A DNA stretch of 64,000 nt from assembly GCA_910583845.1 (NCBI GenBank), contig CAJUAB010000013.1, forward strand, positions 67,504 to 131,503, in the 5' to 3' direction. Within the stretch, counting starts at the first letter, position 1, and each line of letters begins with the position of its first letter. Origin of the DNA: an uncultured Acetatifactor sp. (GTDB taxonomy: Bacteria; Bacillota; Clostridia; Lachnospirales; Lachnospiraceae). The notes beneath the pieces are model-generated. The model was not told the origin of the DNA. It saw only the letters and a list, made by a program, of their open reading frames with translations, and ran no database searches. Both the position numbers and the translations under genes were made by a program. Of the stretch, positions 25,601-34,360 are shown piece after piece.

Positions 25601-27088
25601 ATGAAGAGGAAAGTGTTGACAGTATTGCTTTGCTGTGTGCTGACCACGGCGGCCCTGGCAGGGTGCGGAGACAACGGAGCGGTTGATCCGGCAGCAGCGC
25701 AGCAATCGGAGCAGTCTTCCCAGGGGAGGGAAGACGGTGGGGAGCAGGAAAGCGCCGGGCAGCAGGAGAACGCCGGAGGACAGGAAAGCACCGGGGAGCA
25801 GGAGAACGCCGGAGGACAGGAAAGCGCCGGGCAGCAGGAGAACGCCGGAGGACAGGAAAGCACCGGGGAGCAGGAGAACGCCGGAGGACAGGAAAGCGCC
25901 GGGGAGCAGGAGAACGCCGGAGGACAGGAAAGCACCGGGGAGCAGGAAAACGCCGGAGGACAGGAAAGCGCCGGGCAGCAGGATAATTCCGCGGCACCGG
26001 AGGGCGTGGGAGCGGACGAGGAGACGAAGGAGGTTGAAAACGCTGTGCCGGATATGGAGATTACTATGCAGGACGTTTCTCCCATGGACATGGTAAAGGA
26101 GATGAAGATCGGCTGGAACCTGGGAAACACACTGGATTCTATCAGCAGCAGCATCGGCGTGAATGCGGAGATGGCCTGGGGAAACCCCAAAACCACCCAG
26201 GAGATGATCGATTCCATTATTGACCAGGGCTTTAACGTGATCCGTATTCCTGTGTCCTGGGGCGGCCAGATGGGAGGCGCACCGTCATACAATGTCCTGC
26301 CGGCCTGGATGGACAGGGTCCAGGAGGTGGTGGACTATGCCTACAGCCGGGGGGTGTACGTGATTGTCAATATTCATCATGAGGAATGGCATTTCCCCTC
26401 CGAGGAGAACAAGGACGCGGCGGCAGAACAGCTGGCCGCTCTGTGGACTGCCATTGCCACGCGTTTCAGGGATTATGATGAGCATCTGATCTTTGAGGGA
26501 ATGAATGAACCCCGGAAAAAGGGAACCAGCGTGGAGTGGAATGGCGGCGACAAGGAAGGCCGCGATGTGGTCAACTATCTGGACCAGGTATTTGTGGACA
26601 CAGTGAGGGCCACCGGCGGCAACAATACCATCCGCAACCTCATGGTGCCGGGATATGCGGCCTCCTCCAGCGATGTGGCTCTGAAGGGGATTGTGCTGCC
26701 CGAGGATGAGCATCTGATTGTGTCGGTACATGCCTATACCCCCTATGATTTCGCGCTGAATACGGCGGGTCGCTCCACATGGGACAATGATACCAAAGAC
26801 ATCGACCACCTGATGAAGATACTGAACGAGCTGTTTCTGGAAAAGGGTGTGCCGGTGATTATCGGAGAATTCGGCGCTATAAACAAGGACAACGAGCAGG
26901 AACGTGCCCAGTGGGCCGAGTACTATGTGAGCAAGGCCGCCGAGTATGGCATTCCCTGTATCTGGTGGGACAATGGCGCTTTCGAGGGAGAAGGGGAGAA
27001 CTTTGGCCTGTTGAACCGCAGGGAGCTGACTTACCCTTACCCGGATCTGCTGAAAGCGCTCATTGAGAGCGCTGGCACCGGGGAATAG
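25601..27088 (+). CDS. GH5 family endoglucanase-like lipoprotein
   Basis: A 495-aa secreted lipoprotein. The signal peptide ends in a lipobox (TAALAGC, Cys about 23). A low-complexity linker of about 80 residues is built from 12-residue units (QENAGGQES(A/T)G(E/Q)). The GH5 domain covers about 150-490 and starts with GWNLGNTLDS. The acid/base Glu303 is in MNEP and the nucleophile Glu423 in IIGEFG. Such enzymes cleave beta-1,4-glucans or related polymers at the cell surface. ATG 25601 follows AGAGGTAGGT. The 3' end overlaps the convergent DUF368 gene by 29 bp. Confidence 0.9.
   Translation: MKRKVLTVLLCCVLTTAALAGCGDNGAVDPAAAQQSEQSSQGREDGGEQESAGQQENAGGQESTGEQENAGGQESAGQQENAGGQESTGEQENAGGQESAGEQENAGGQESTGEQENAGGQESAGQQDNSAAPEGVGADEETKEVENAVPDMEITMQDVSPMDMVKEMKIGWNLGNTLDSISSSIGVNAEMAWGNPKTTQEMIDSIIDQGFNVIRIPVSWGGQMGGAPSYNVLPAWMDRVQEVVDYAYSRGVYVIVNIHHEEWHFPSEENKDAAAEQLAALWTAIATRFRDYDEHLIFEGMNEPRKKGTSVEWNGGDKEGRDVVNYLDQVFVDTVRATGGNNTIRNLMVPGYAASSSDVALKGIVLPEDEHLIVSVHAYTPYDFALNTAGRSTWDNDTKDIDHLMKILNELFLEKGVPVIIGEFGAINKDNEQERAQWAEYYVSKAAEYGIPCIWWDNGAFEGEGENFGLLNRRELTYPYPDLLKALIESAGTGE
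25745..25980 (+). repeat. 36-bp tandem repeat inside the GH5 linker
   Basis: About six and a half in-frame copies of a 36-bp unit alternate between AGCACCGGGGAG and AGCGCC variants. Length changes by whole units would keep the frame, so the linker may vary between strains. It is not a CRISPR array: there are no unique spacers. Confidence 0.9.
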
Positions 27089-28106
27089 CCTCCGTCTGAC
27101 CTGCCCGGCGGGACAGGCGGGAGAGCAGCTGGTAACCCGCGGCCGCGGCCAGGGGAGCGAAGAGCAGGTCCCAGCCTGCGGGCAGGCCGGGGTACAGTTC
27201 CCCCAGAGAGCCCAGCACGAATCCCAGAATCAGCAGATAGGTGGGCTGGGGGCGGCGCTGCATGGCATCCCCCAGCAGGCGGGTGACCAGCAGAGTGCAG
27301 AGCGCGGCACCGGCTCCCAGGGGGATCAGAGTCAGGAAATGGAACTGGCTTACCGCCGTCATCACCGGTTCGTACAGCCCCAGCATCAGCAGCATCTGGG
27401 ATACGCTGATGCCGGGCAGGATCAGGGCCACAGCCAGAATACAGCCGCCCAGGAACTGAAACAGGAACCGAGTGAGGGAAAAGGCATCGGGAGAGACGCC
27501 GCCGGACATTCCGGCGGTCAACAGCCCTTCCGGCAGCGCCGCCAGACCATAGACGATAAACAGACCTGTCAGGGGCCAGAAAAATACCTGCCAGGTCATT
27601 TTTTTAACCTGCGCCTGCCTGCAGATCAGAGGGATGCCTCCGGCCACCGCTCCCAGGAAGAAGTAGCTGACAACTACCGGCCAGCGCTCCAGCAGGGCCA
27701 GCACTCCCCCGGCCAGCAGGGCCATGCCAGCCAGCGCGCCCCCGCAGAACAGCGCCAGAAAACGCAGATTTTTCAGGATGTGTTGTGCTTCCCGAAAATG
27801 ATGTGCTTTTGGGAAGCACTGGGGCCCTGTAATCTCAGGTCCGTTCTTTTTTGCATCTCGTCGGATTGGGGGGGCAGAAGCGCTGCCCCCTTCTGTACTG
27901 TAACGGGACCCGGAGACAGAGGCCCCGCTTCCGGAAAATAGGCAGTCACCCAACAGACGGGGCAGACTTCCCACAGCCTCGATCAGATCCTCATAGATCC
28001 CCAGGATCATGGCCATGGTGCCGCCGCTGGCCCCCGGCACTGTCATGGTGCCGCCTATGATCATGGCCTTGGCCAGGATGCTCCACCAACTCTGTCTTTT
28101 CTCCAT
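27060..28106 (-). CDS. DUF368 family membrane protein with an internal insertion
   Basis: A 348-aa protein with about eight membrane segments. The opening GGTMTVPGASGGTMAMILGIYE and later LILPGISVSQMLLMLGLYE are the duplicated DUF368 signature. DUF368 proteins have been linked to recycling of the undecaprenyl-phosphate carrier across the membrane. Between the first signature and the next membrane segment lies a polar stretch of about 55 residues (SGSGASVSGSRYSTEGG...), encoded at about 27785-27945, that I do not expect in this family. Start 28106 has GGGGGG about 10 bp upstream; ATG 28124 is an alternative. The 3' end overlaps the GH5 gene by 29 bp, convergently. Confidence 0.82.
   Translation of the reverse strand: MEKRQSWWSILAKAMIIGGTMTVPGASGGTMAMILGIYEDLIEAVGSLPRLLGDCLFSGSGASVSGSRYSTEGGSASAPPIRRDAKKNGPEITGPQCFPKAHHFREAQHILKNLRFLALFCGGALAGMALLAGGVLALLERWPVVVSYFFLGAVAGGIPLICRQAQVKKMTWQVFFWPLTGLFIVYGLAALPEGLLTAGMSGGVSPDAFSLTRFLFQFLGGCILAVALILPGISVSQMLLMLGLYEPVMTAVSQFHFLTLIPLGAGAALCTLLVTRLLGDAMQRRPQPTYLLILGFVLGSLGELYPGLPAGWDLLFAPLAAAAGYQLLSRLSRRAGQTEAIPRCQRSQ
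27785..27945. repeat. Hairpin-bearing in-frame insertion inside the DUF368 gene
   Basis: The segment carries GTGCTTCCC (27785-27793) paired with GGGAAGCAC (27811-27819), and GGGGGCAG (27870-27877) paired with CTGCCCCC (27883-27890). It corresponds to the polar insert in the protein. Two strong hairpins in a stretch that interrupts a conserved membrane core suggest insertion of a short repeat element that kept the frame open. Confidence 0.5.
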
Positions 28107-28185
28107 AAAATGATATCCCCCCATCTACTCCGGCTGTTTCAATATATCCGGCTGATGGGGGGAACATTCCTCTATTTTTGTTCTG

Positions 28186-29547
28186 TTATTTTGAAAGCTG
28201 CAATATTTTTTCCATGTCCGCGATCAGTCCGGTGGAATATTGCTGTGCCTCCCGGCAAAGCTGCTGGGCCAGTTCATACTGCTGCCTGCCGATGGCCTGC
28301 ATGACGTCCGAACCATACTGGTGGAATCGCTTGTGCTTTTCTCCCAGGGCATTCCAGATGGTCAGAATCTCGGGATTTTTGGGTGTCAGGGCATAATAGA
28401 AATGTCCGAAACCGCATTTGCTGGAATTGAGCTGCAACGGCAGCACCTCGCGTCTTTGCACCATATCCTGCAGATTGCTCAGCCACGCGCTGTGCGCGGT
28501 AATGGCGCTGCGCATATACTGGGCAAACTCCTCCTTTTCCAGGTGGAAGAAGGGATCGTCGCTCATGGCGCCCATCTGTTTCGCCGCGTCGTCCAGCGTC
28601 TTTTCAATTCCCACTACCGGTTCCACGGCCTTGATCAGGTCCTGGCTGACCGTGCTCATGAACTCGGTGCTGTCCCGCAGCTGATTTTCCATCTCGGCCA
28701 TGGAACTGCTGATTTCCTGACTGACGGCGGCTATGGAACTGATGGTCTCGCTGACATGGGAGACTTCCTCCTGGTTCTCACTGTTCAGTGTCCAGACATT
28801 CTCGATCTTTTCCGTCATGTGCCCCAGGATTTCGAGGGTATCCTGCGTACTGCCCACACTTTTCTGAGAGGCGTCTTTTATATTGGATACAAACTCGCTC
28901 ATATTCTGCGTAAGATTCTGTGTTTTTTCGGCCAGTTCGCGGATTTCGCCTGCCACAACGGCAAACCCCTTGCCGGCCTCCCCGGCCCTGGCCGCCTCTA
29001 TGGAGGCGTTGAGCGCCAGCAGGCTGGTCTGGAGGGAGATGTTTTCGATGCCCTCTATGACATTGTTCAGACGTCCTATGACATCCAGCAGAGCATCCAT
29101 GTCTCCCTTCATACTGCGGGATACCTGCGTGGTCTGTTCCGAGAGATCCCTGATGGACGTGAGTTCCTGCTGGGCGGTCTCGATCTTCCGGTAGACGTTG
29201 TCCGCCGCCGAGGAGACATTTACAATATTGTGTGTCATCTCCTCATGCATATTGCCGGACCGGCCTGCCGCGCCCCGGTCTTCGGAGGAGCCGAACAGGG
29301 TCTCCGTAGCCCTGGCGACTTTGTGGGAGATGTCCAGAATCTTGTCATTCTGGTACTGCATTGTCAGATCCAGTGAACTGATCTGCATGACGGCCTTGAT
29401 ATTCTTGTCAAAAACCTCCGCGAACTGCTTTCTGCCCCGCAGCAGACGCTTGTAGATGCCGTTTAATTCAGGCTCCCTGGAGTAATCTGCATCCTTCAAT
29501 TCGGAAATTGCTTTCATAAGAACGACTTTGCTGCTTTTGAATCCCAT
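28186..29547 (-). CDS. Soluble methyl-accepting chemotaxis protein with C-terminal CZB zinc-binding domain
   Basis: A 453-aa chemoreceptor with no membrane segment, so it should be cytoplasmic. The signalling hairpin is visible (GIENISLQTSLLALNASIEA followed by RAGEAGKGFAVVAGEIRELA). The C-terminal about 110 residues resemble the CZB chemoreceptor zinc-binding domain, with His in TAHSAW, the SSKCGFGHFYY cysteine motif and His in GEKHKRFH. It would pass an internal zinc or redox-type signal to CheA/CheW. No chemotaxis genes are nearby. AGGAG lies before ATG 29547. Confidence 0.88.
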   Translation of the reverse strand: MGFKSSKVVLMKAISELKDADYSREPELNGIYKRLLRGRKQFAEVFDKNIKAVMQISSLDLTMQYQNDKILDISHKVARATETLFGSSEDRGAAGRSGNMHEEMTHNIVNVSSAADNVYRKIETAQQELTSIRDLSEQTTQVSRSMKGDMDALLDVIGRLNNVIEGIENISLQTSLLALNASIEAARAGEAGKGFAVVAGEIRELAEKTQNLTQNMSEFVSNIKDASQKSVGSTQDTLEILGHMTEKIENVWTLNSENQEEVSHVSETISSIAAVSQEISSSMAEMENQLRDSTEFMSTVSQDLIKAVEPVVGIEKTLDDAAKQMGAMSDDPFFHLEKEEFAQYMRSAITAHSAWLSNLQDMVQRREVLPLQLNSSKCGFGHFYYALTPKNPEILTIWNALGEKHKRFHQYGSDVMQAIGRQQYELAQQLCREAQQYSTGLIADMEKILQLSK

Positions 29548-29719
29548 GTTATACTCTCCTGTTTTGCGTGTTGTGCCCGTCGGATGGCGCATGGCCTGCA
29601 GGACGGTCCCGGCGGTCAGGGCGTTTTTCCGGAATGTCCGCCGTCCGGCAAACGCGTCCGGCAGCGGCGGGAAATCCGCCGCGGACAGCGATGGAAACGG
29701 ACCTGTTCCGAGTTATATG

Positions 29720-29738
29720 TATATGATTTTATCATATA
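29720..29738. promoter_or_regulatory. A/T palindrome in the 392-bp divergent intergenic region
   Basis: TATATGAT-TTT-ATCATATA is a perfect inverted repeat between the divergent chemoreceptor and P-type ATPase genes. It may be an operator or contain a -10 element for either strand. The rest of 29548-29939 shows G/C-rich sequence with short inverted repeats and no gene. Confidence 0.4.
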
Positions 29739-29939
29739 AGATTTTACAGAACTTTGCAACATTTTTGTTGGGAATCAGTAAATTTTTACAGGCATGTCCG
29801 CTTTTCCCGCAAGCATATTTTGGTCCGGGCTCTCATAGGTTGTACCAGTGCAGGGCGACGGGGGCATATCCCTGGTCCGGATGCGTACTTATGCGGTATT
29901 GCGGGGAATCTGCCGCGATATGCGGGAAAGGGGACAGGA

Positions 29940-32618
29940 ATGTTTGAAGCAAGGAGCATACAGGAGACATGCAGGGAGCTGCAAAGCGACGGGGAGAGGG
30001 GGCTGACCCGGCAGGAGGCGGTCAGGCGCTATGGCATCCACGGCAAAAACGCTTTGCGGGAAAAGCGGAAAAAGACAGTGATAGAATCCTTTTTCTCGCA
30101 GCTGAATGATCCTTTGATCTATGTGTTGCTGGCGGCCGCGGCCATCTCCGTATTTCTGGAGGAGACCAGCGACGCCGTTATCATCGGGGTGGTGGTGCTG
30201 CTCAACGCCGTGGTGGGTATGATTCAGGAGGGCAAGGCCCAGCGGGCTCTGGACTCGCTGAAAAAGCTGGTCAGTCCCAAGGCGTTTGTAATCCGGGAGG
30301 GCGTTCTCCAGGAGGTGGAAGCGTACACCCTGGTGGTGGGGGATCTGGTAAATCTGGAGGCGGGCTGCCAGGTTCCGGCGGATATGCGGCTTATTGAGAG
30401 CACGAATCTGAAGGCGGAGGAGTCGGCTCTGACCGGGGAATCTCTGCCCGCCGACAAGTCAGCCTCCTTCGTCGGCCAGGAGGGGATGCCCCTGGGAGAC
30501 CGCCGCAACATGGTCTACATGTCGACGGTGATCACCGGCGGCAGGGGCCTGGGCATGGTGACAGCCACAGGCATGGATACGGAGATCGGCAGGATCGCGT
30601 CGCTGATCAATGAGGGGAAGGAGGAGCAGACGCCGCTCCAGAAGCGTCTGGGGGATCTGGGAAAGGTGCTGAGTATCCTGTCCCTGCTATTGTGCGCCGC
30701 GCTCTTCGGCATTGCCCTGCTGCAGCGCCGCAATCTCTTTGACATGCTGCTGACGGCCATCTCCCTGGCTGTGGCGGCGGTGCCGGAGGGGCTTCCGGCA
30801 GTGGTCACCATCTGCCTGGCCCTGAGCGTGACCCGGATGGTGAGGGTACATACCATCGTGAGAAAGCTGCCCTCCGTGGAGACTCTGGGGGCTGTGAGCA
30901 TTGTCTGTTCGGACAAAACGGGTACCCTGACCCAGAACCGCATGACGGTGGAGCAGTGCTACGCGGGACAGAAAACAGTGCCGGTGACGGAGCTGGGGGG
31001 ACCGGAGTATGAGGAGCTTCTGGCGGGCATGACGCTGTGCAATGACGCCGTGCTGGAAGAAAGAATCGGAGACCCCACGGAACTCGCTCTGCTGCAGCTG
31101 GCCCGAAGCTATGGCGTGGACAGACAGGAACTGGAAAAGCGTATGCCCCGCCGCCGGGAACTGCCCTTTGACTCCGGACGCAAGATGATGTCCACCTTCC
31201 ATTACAGAGGCAGTACGGGCATCACCTTTACCAAGGGGGCGCCGGATGTGGTGCTGGGGCGCTGTACCCATATCATGGTGAGGGGGCAGTGTGTGCCCTT
31301 GCAGCCGGGGCACGCGCGGCAGATCCGTAAGGCCATGGAGAAGATGGCGGACGAAGCCCTGCGCACACTGGCCATAGCCATGCGGGTGGGAAATCTCACG
31401 TCGGGGGCCGGAGGCCAGTGTGCGGGAATAACGGAGCAGGGACTGACCTTTCTGGGGATGGTGGGCATGCGCGACCCGGCCCGTCCGGAAGCGGCGGGAG
31501 CGGTGGCCACCTTCCGGCAGGCGGGGGTGGAGACCGTGATGATCACCGGGGATCATGTGGATACGGCCTATGCCATCGGCCGCCAGCTGGGCATCGTAGA
31601 GAGCAGGCAGCAGTGCATGACGGGGCAGGAGCTTGGCCGCATTGAGGAGGGGGAACTGGCGGAGCGTCTGGCCCGGGTGAGGGTGTTTGCCAGAGTGGCG
31701 CCGGAGCAGAAGGTGCAGATCGTAACCGGCTTCCAGCAGGCGGGCCATATCGTGGCCATGACGGGAGACGGGGTCAACGACGCCCCTTCCCTGAAAAAAG
31801 CGGATATCGGCATAGCCATGGGAGCGTCCGGCACGGATGTGGCGAAGCAGGCGGCGGACATGATCCTGACGGATGACAATTTCGCCACCATTGAGAAAGC
31901 CATCGAGGAGGGCAGGGGGGTTTATGAGAATATCCGCAAATCCGTGATTTTCCTGCTGTCCTCCAATCTGGGGGAGATCGCCACCATGTTTCTGGCGGTG
32001 GTCTGCGGCCTGGCTTCCCCGCTGCGCTCCAGCCATATACTGTGGATTAATCTGATCACGGACTCGCTGCCCGCGCTGGCCCTGGGGGTGGACCCCAACG
32101 ATGCCGGATCGCTGATGCGCCATCCGCCCAGAAAGCCCGGGGAGAGCCTGTTCGCCAGAGGGGGGCTGGCCTGCACCTGCTTCTACGGGCTGCTGATCGC
32201 GGCCATCAGCCTGGCGGCCTTTTTTCTCACGCCCCTGCGGGCCATGCAGGCGCAGCACCTGCCCCTTACTCTGGAAAACATAGGCGGTATGATGGCGGTG
32301 GAGGGCATTCTGCGCCGTTCCCAGACCTATGCCTTTACGGTGCTGGGCATGAGCCAGCTGTTTCACGCGGTGGGCATGCGGGATATGGGGCGTTCCTTTT
32401 TCAGGATGAATCATCTGGAGAACAAGCTGATGGTGCTGGCCTGCATACTGGGTTTTCTGTTACAGTTCGCCGTGACGGAGATTCCCTTTCTGATCACAGC
32501 CTTTGGCACGACGCATCTACAGTGGGAGGAGTGGGGCATTCTGGCGCTGCTGGCGTCTTTTCCGCTGCTGTCCCATGAGATTATGATTCTGACAGGCGGG
32601 AGAAGAGAGGAGGATTAG
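29940..32618 (+). CDS. Cation-translocating P-type ATPase, Ca2+ type (P2)
   Basis: An 892-aa ion pump. It shows the actuator TGES loop (ESALTGES), the TM4 motif PEGLPA, the phosphorylated Asp325 in SDKTGTLT, KGAPD in the nucleotide domain, and the hinge TGDGVNDAPSLKKADIGIAM. About ten membrane segments are expected. The PEGLPAVV motif and overall layout fit SERCA/PMCA-like calcium exporters. Start 29940 has GGGAAAGGGG a few bases upstream; a longer frame back to 29754 has no ribosome site. It is transcribed divergently from the chemoreceptor gene. Confidence 0.92.
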   Translation: MFEARSIQETCRELQSDGERGLTRQEAVRRYGIHGKNALREKRKKTVIESFFSQLNDPLIYVLLAAAAISVFLEETSDAVIIGVVVLLNAVVGMIQEGKAQRALDSLKKLVSPKAFVIREGVLQEVEAYTLVVGDLVNLEAGCQVPADMRLIESTNLKAEESALTGESLPADKSASFVGQEGMPLGDRRNMVYMSTVITGGRGLGMVTATGMDTEIGRIASLINEGKEEQTPLQKRLGDLGKVLSILSLLLCAALFGIALLQRRNLFDMLLTAISLAVAAVPEGLPAVVTICLALSVTRMVRVHTIVRKLPSVETLGAVSIVCSDKTGTLTQNRMTVEQCYAGQKTVPVTELGGPEYEELLAGMTLCNDAVLEERIGDPTELALLQLARSYGVDRQELEKRMPRRRELPFDSGRKMMSTFHYRGSTGITFTKGAPDVVLGRCTHIMVRGQCVPLQPGHARQIRKAMEKMADEALRTLAIAMRVGNLTSGAGGQCAGITEQGLTFLGMVGMRDPARPEAAGAVATFRQAGVETVMITGDHVDTAYAIGRQLGIVESRQQCMTGQELGRIEEGELAERLARVRVFARVAPEQKVQIVTGFQQAGHIVAMTGDGVNDAPSLKKADIGIAMGASGTDVAKQAADMILTDDNFATIEKAIEEGRGVYENIRKSVIFLLSSNLGEIATMFLAVVCGLASPLRSSHILWINLITDSLPALALGVDPNDAGSLMRHPPRKPGESLFARGGLACTCFYGLLIAAISLAAFFLTPLRAMQAQHLPLTLENIGGMMAVEGILRRSQTYAFTVLGMSQLFHAVGMRDMGRSFFRMNHLENKLMVLACILGFLLQFAVTEIPFLITAFGTTHLQWEEWGILALLASFPLLSHEIMILTGGRREED

Positions 32619-32656
32619 AGGATTGGCGCTACGGCGCAAGTCTGTTTTGAACATTC

Positions 32657-32685
32657 TTGAACGCGCGGGAAAAAAATGGTATGAT
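32657..32685 (+). promoter_or_regulatory. Promoter of the rsmF-like gene
   Basis: TTGAAC (32657-32662), a 17-bp spacer, TATGAT (32680-32685), 31 bp before the start codon. Confidence 0.7.
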
Positions 32686-32716
32686 AAAGCCGTCGGAAGA
32701 AAAAAGGAGGCAGGGG

Positions 32717-34249
32717 ATGTTACCGGAGGCTTTTCAGAAGAGAATGCAGTCACAGCTGGGAACCGAATATGGAGCTTTCGCGGAGAGCATGGAGGGAGAG
32801 CGTCACAGGGCGCTGCGGGTCAATCCTCTTAAGGGCGGAGACAGCTTTTCGGGGGCAAGAGAGCGCTTCCTGGCGCTGAGTCCCTGGCGGCTGGAGCCGG
32901 TGCCCTGGGAGGAGAACGGTTTCTACTATAATCAGGAGGACAGCGGAAATCCCCCGGACCTCGCCGGAAAGCGGGCGGCGGGAGAGGAAGGCCCCCGGCC
33001 GGAAACTTTCGGGCGATCTGGCCGGGAGACAGGGAAGGAAGGCTTTCGGACAGGCCCCGGCAGACATCCTTACCATGACGCGGGAGTCTACTATATCCAG
33101 GAGCCCAGCGCCATGGCCCCGGCGGCTTTTCTGGGAGAGGGGCCCGGGGAGAAGGTGCTGGATCTCTGTGCCGCTCCCGGGGGGAAAACCACCCAGATCG
33201 CCGGGGAGATGCGGGGAGAGGGGCTGCTGGTGAGCAACGAGATCCATCCCCAGCGGGCCAGAATCTTGTCGGAGAACGTGGAGCGGATGGGAATCCGTAA
33301 CTGCCTGGTCTTAAATGAGACTCCGGAGCGTCTGGCGGAGGTTTTCCCGGGTTATTTTGACCGTATTCTGGTGGATGCCCCCTGTTCCGGGGAGGGGATG
33401 TTCCGCAAGAACGAGAACGCGGGGGAGGAGTGGAGTCCGGAGAGTGTGGAGCTGTGCGCCGCGCGGCAGGACGGGATACTGGACTGTGCCGTGACCATGC
33501 TGCGGCCCGGCGGGAGGCTGGTGTACTCCACCTGTACCTTTGCGGCGCAGGAGGATGAGGGGAGTGTCGGCAGGCTGGTCCGGCGGCATCCGGAGATGGA
33601 GATTCTGGACCCGGCGGCGCAGGAGCGTCTGGCCGCCTGGGGGTTTGCCCCGGGAAGGCCTGACTGGACAGAGAGCGGGACTCCCGGAATCGAAAAGACC
33701 CTCCGGCTCTGGCCCCACAGACTGCGGGGGGAGGGACATTTCCTGGCTGTGCTGCGAAAGGGCGGGCTATGCATCAGGGGAGAGGCGCGGAGTCTGTACG
33801 GGACGGAGCGGGGGATTCCGGAGAAGGATTGCCGGGAATATCTGGACTTTGCGGCGGATACACTGCGAGTGAGGCCCCGGGGGATCTATCTGCGCTTCGG
33901 AGAGCAGCTGTATCTGGCCCCGGCGGACATGCCGGCCCTCAGAGGGCTGCATGTACTGCGCCCCGGCCTGCATCTGGGCACCCTGAAAAAGAACCGGTTT
34001 GAGCCTTCCCACGCGCTGGCCCTGGCCCTCTCCCCCCGGGAGGCGCTGCGCTGCTTCCCCGTGGACGCGGCGGAAACCCGGGAGGCCCCGGCTGCTTCGG
34101 CGGAAGCGTATCTGAAAGGGCAGACATTTCCGGCATCGGGGGAAAAGGGCTGGTATCTGATCACCGTGGACGGTTACAGCCTGGGCTGGGGGAAGCTGGC
34201 CGGGGGGATCATGAAAAATCATTACCCTAAGGGGCTCAGAAAGATGTGA
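32717..34249 (+). CDS. rsmF: RsmF-like 16S rRNA m5C methyltransferase (NOL1/NOP2/Sun)
   Basis: A 510-aa SAM-dependent RNA methyltransferase. The SAM site LDLCAAPGGKTTQIA, VDAPCSGEGMFRK and VYSTCTFAAQEDE carry both catalytic cysteines. The C-terminal region is like the RsmF family RNA-binding and PUA-like extensions. Between the N-terminal part and the catalytic core lies a Gly/Arg-rich insert of about 40 residues (SGNPPDLAGKRAAGEEG...), just before HDAGVYYIQEPSAM, unusual for the family. AAGGAGG lies a few bases upstream of ATG 32717. It has its own promoter at 32657. Confidence 0.88.
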   Translation: MLPEAFQKRMQSQLGTEYGAFAESMEGERHRALRVNPLKGGDSFSGARERFLALSPWRLEPVPWEENGFYYNQEDSGNPPDLAGKRAAGEEGPRPETFGRSGRETGKEGFRTGPGRHPYHDAGVYYIQEPSAMAPAAFLGEGPGEKVLDLCAAPGGKTTQIAGEMRGEGLLVSNEIHPQRARILSENVERMGIRNCLVLNETPERLAEVFPGYFDRILVDAPCSGEGMFRKNENAGEEWSPESVELCAARQDGILDCAVTMLRPGGRLVYSTCTFAAQEDEGSVGRLVRRHPEMEILDPAAQERLAAWGFAPGRPDWTESGTPGIEKTLRLWPHRLRGEGHFLAVLRKGGLCIRGEARSLYGTERGIPEKDCREYLDFAADTLRVRPRGIYLRFGEQLYLAPADMPALRGLHVLRPGLHLGTLKKNRFEPSHALALALSPREALRCFPVDAAETREAPAASAEAYLKGQTFPASGEKGWYLITVDGYSLGWGKLAGGIMKNHYPKGLRKM

Positions 34250-34296
34250 GCCGTGAAAATGTTAAAATTTCTCTTCTCATATGCATAAAAAGATGG

Positions 34297-34302
34297 TATT
34301 AT
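34297..34302 (+). promoter_or_regulatory. Candidate -10 box of trpS
   Basis: TATTAT in GATGGTATTATAG lies 58 bp before trpS; a TTCTCA 17 bp upstream is a poor -35. The leader is too short for a T-box, and I see no T-box core here. Confidence 0.35.
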
Positions 34303-34360
34303 AGATAAAAGTAAAACAGCGGCCCGTTATGCCGCATGAATCAGGAAGGTACATCAGGAA

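Noticed and set aside
25745..25980. Possible CRISPR-like array
   Set aside because: Units are contiguous and in frame, with no unique spacers and no cas genes.
25414..26292. Minus-strand frame rich in Cys/Ser/Pro repeats
   Set aside because: It is the reverse reading of the 36-bp repeat linker of the GH5 gene.
30687..32414. 575-codon open frame on the minus strand opposite the P-type ATPase
   Set aside because: His/Gln/Arg-rich shadow translation of a well-defined gene.
34250..34360. T-box leader for trpS
   Set aside because: The region is only about 110 bp and lacks the T-box core and a terminator.
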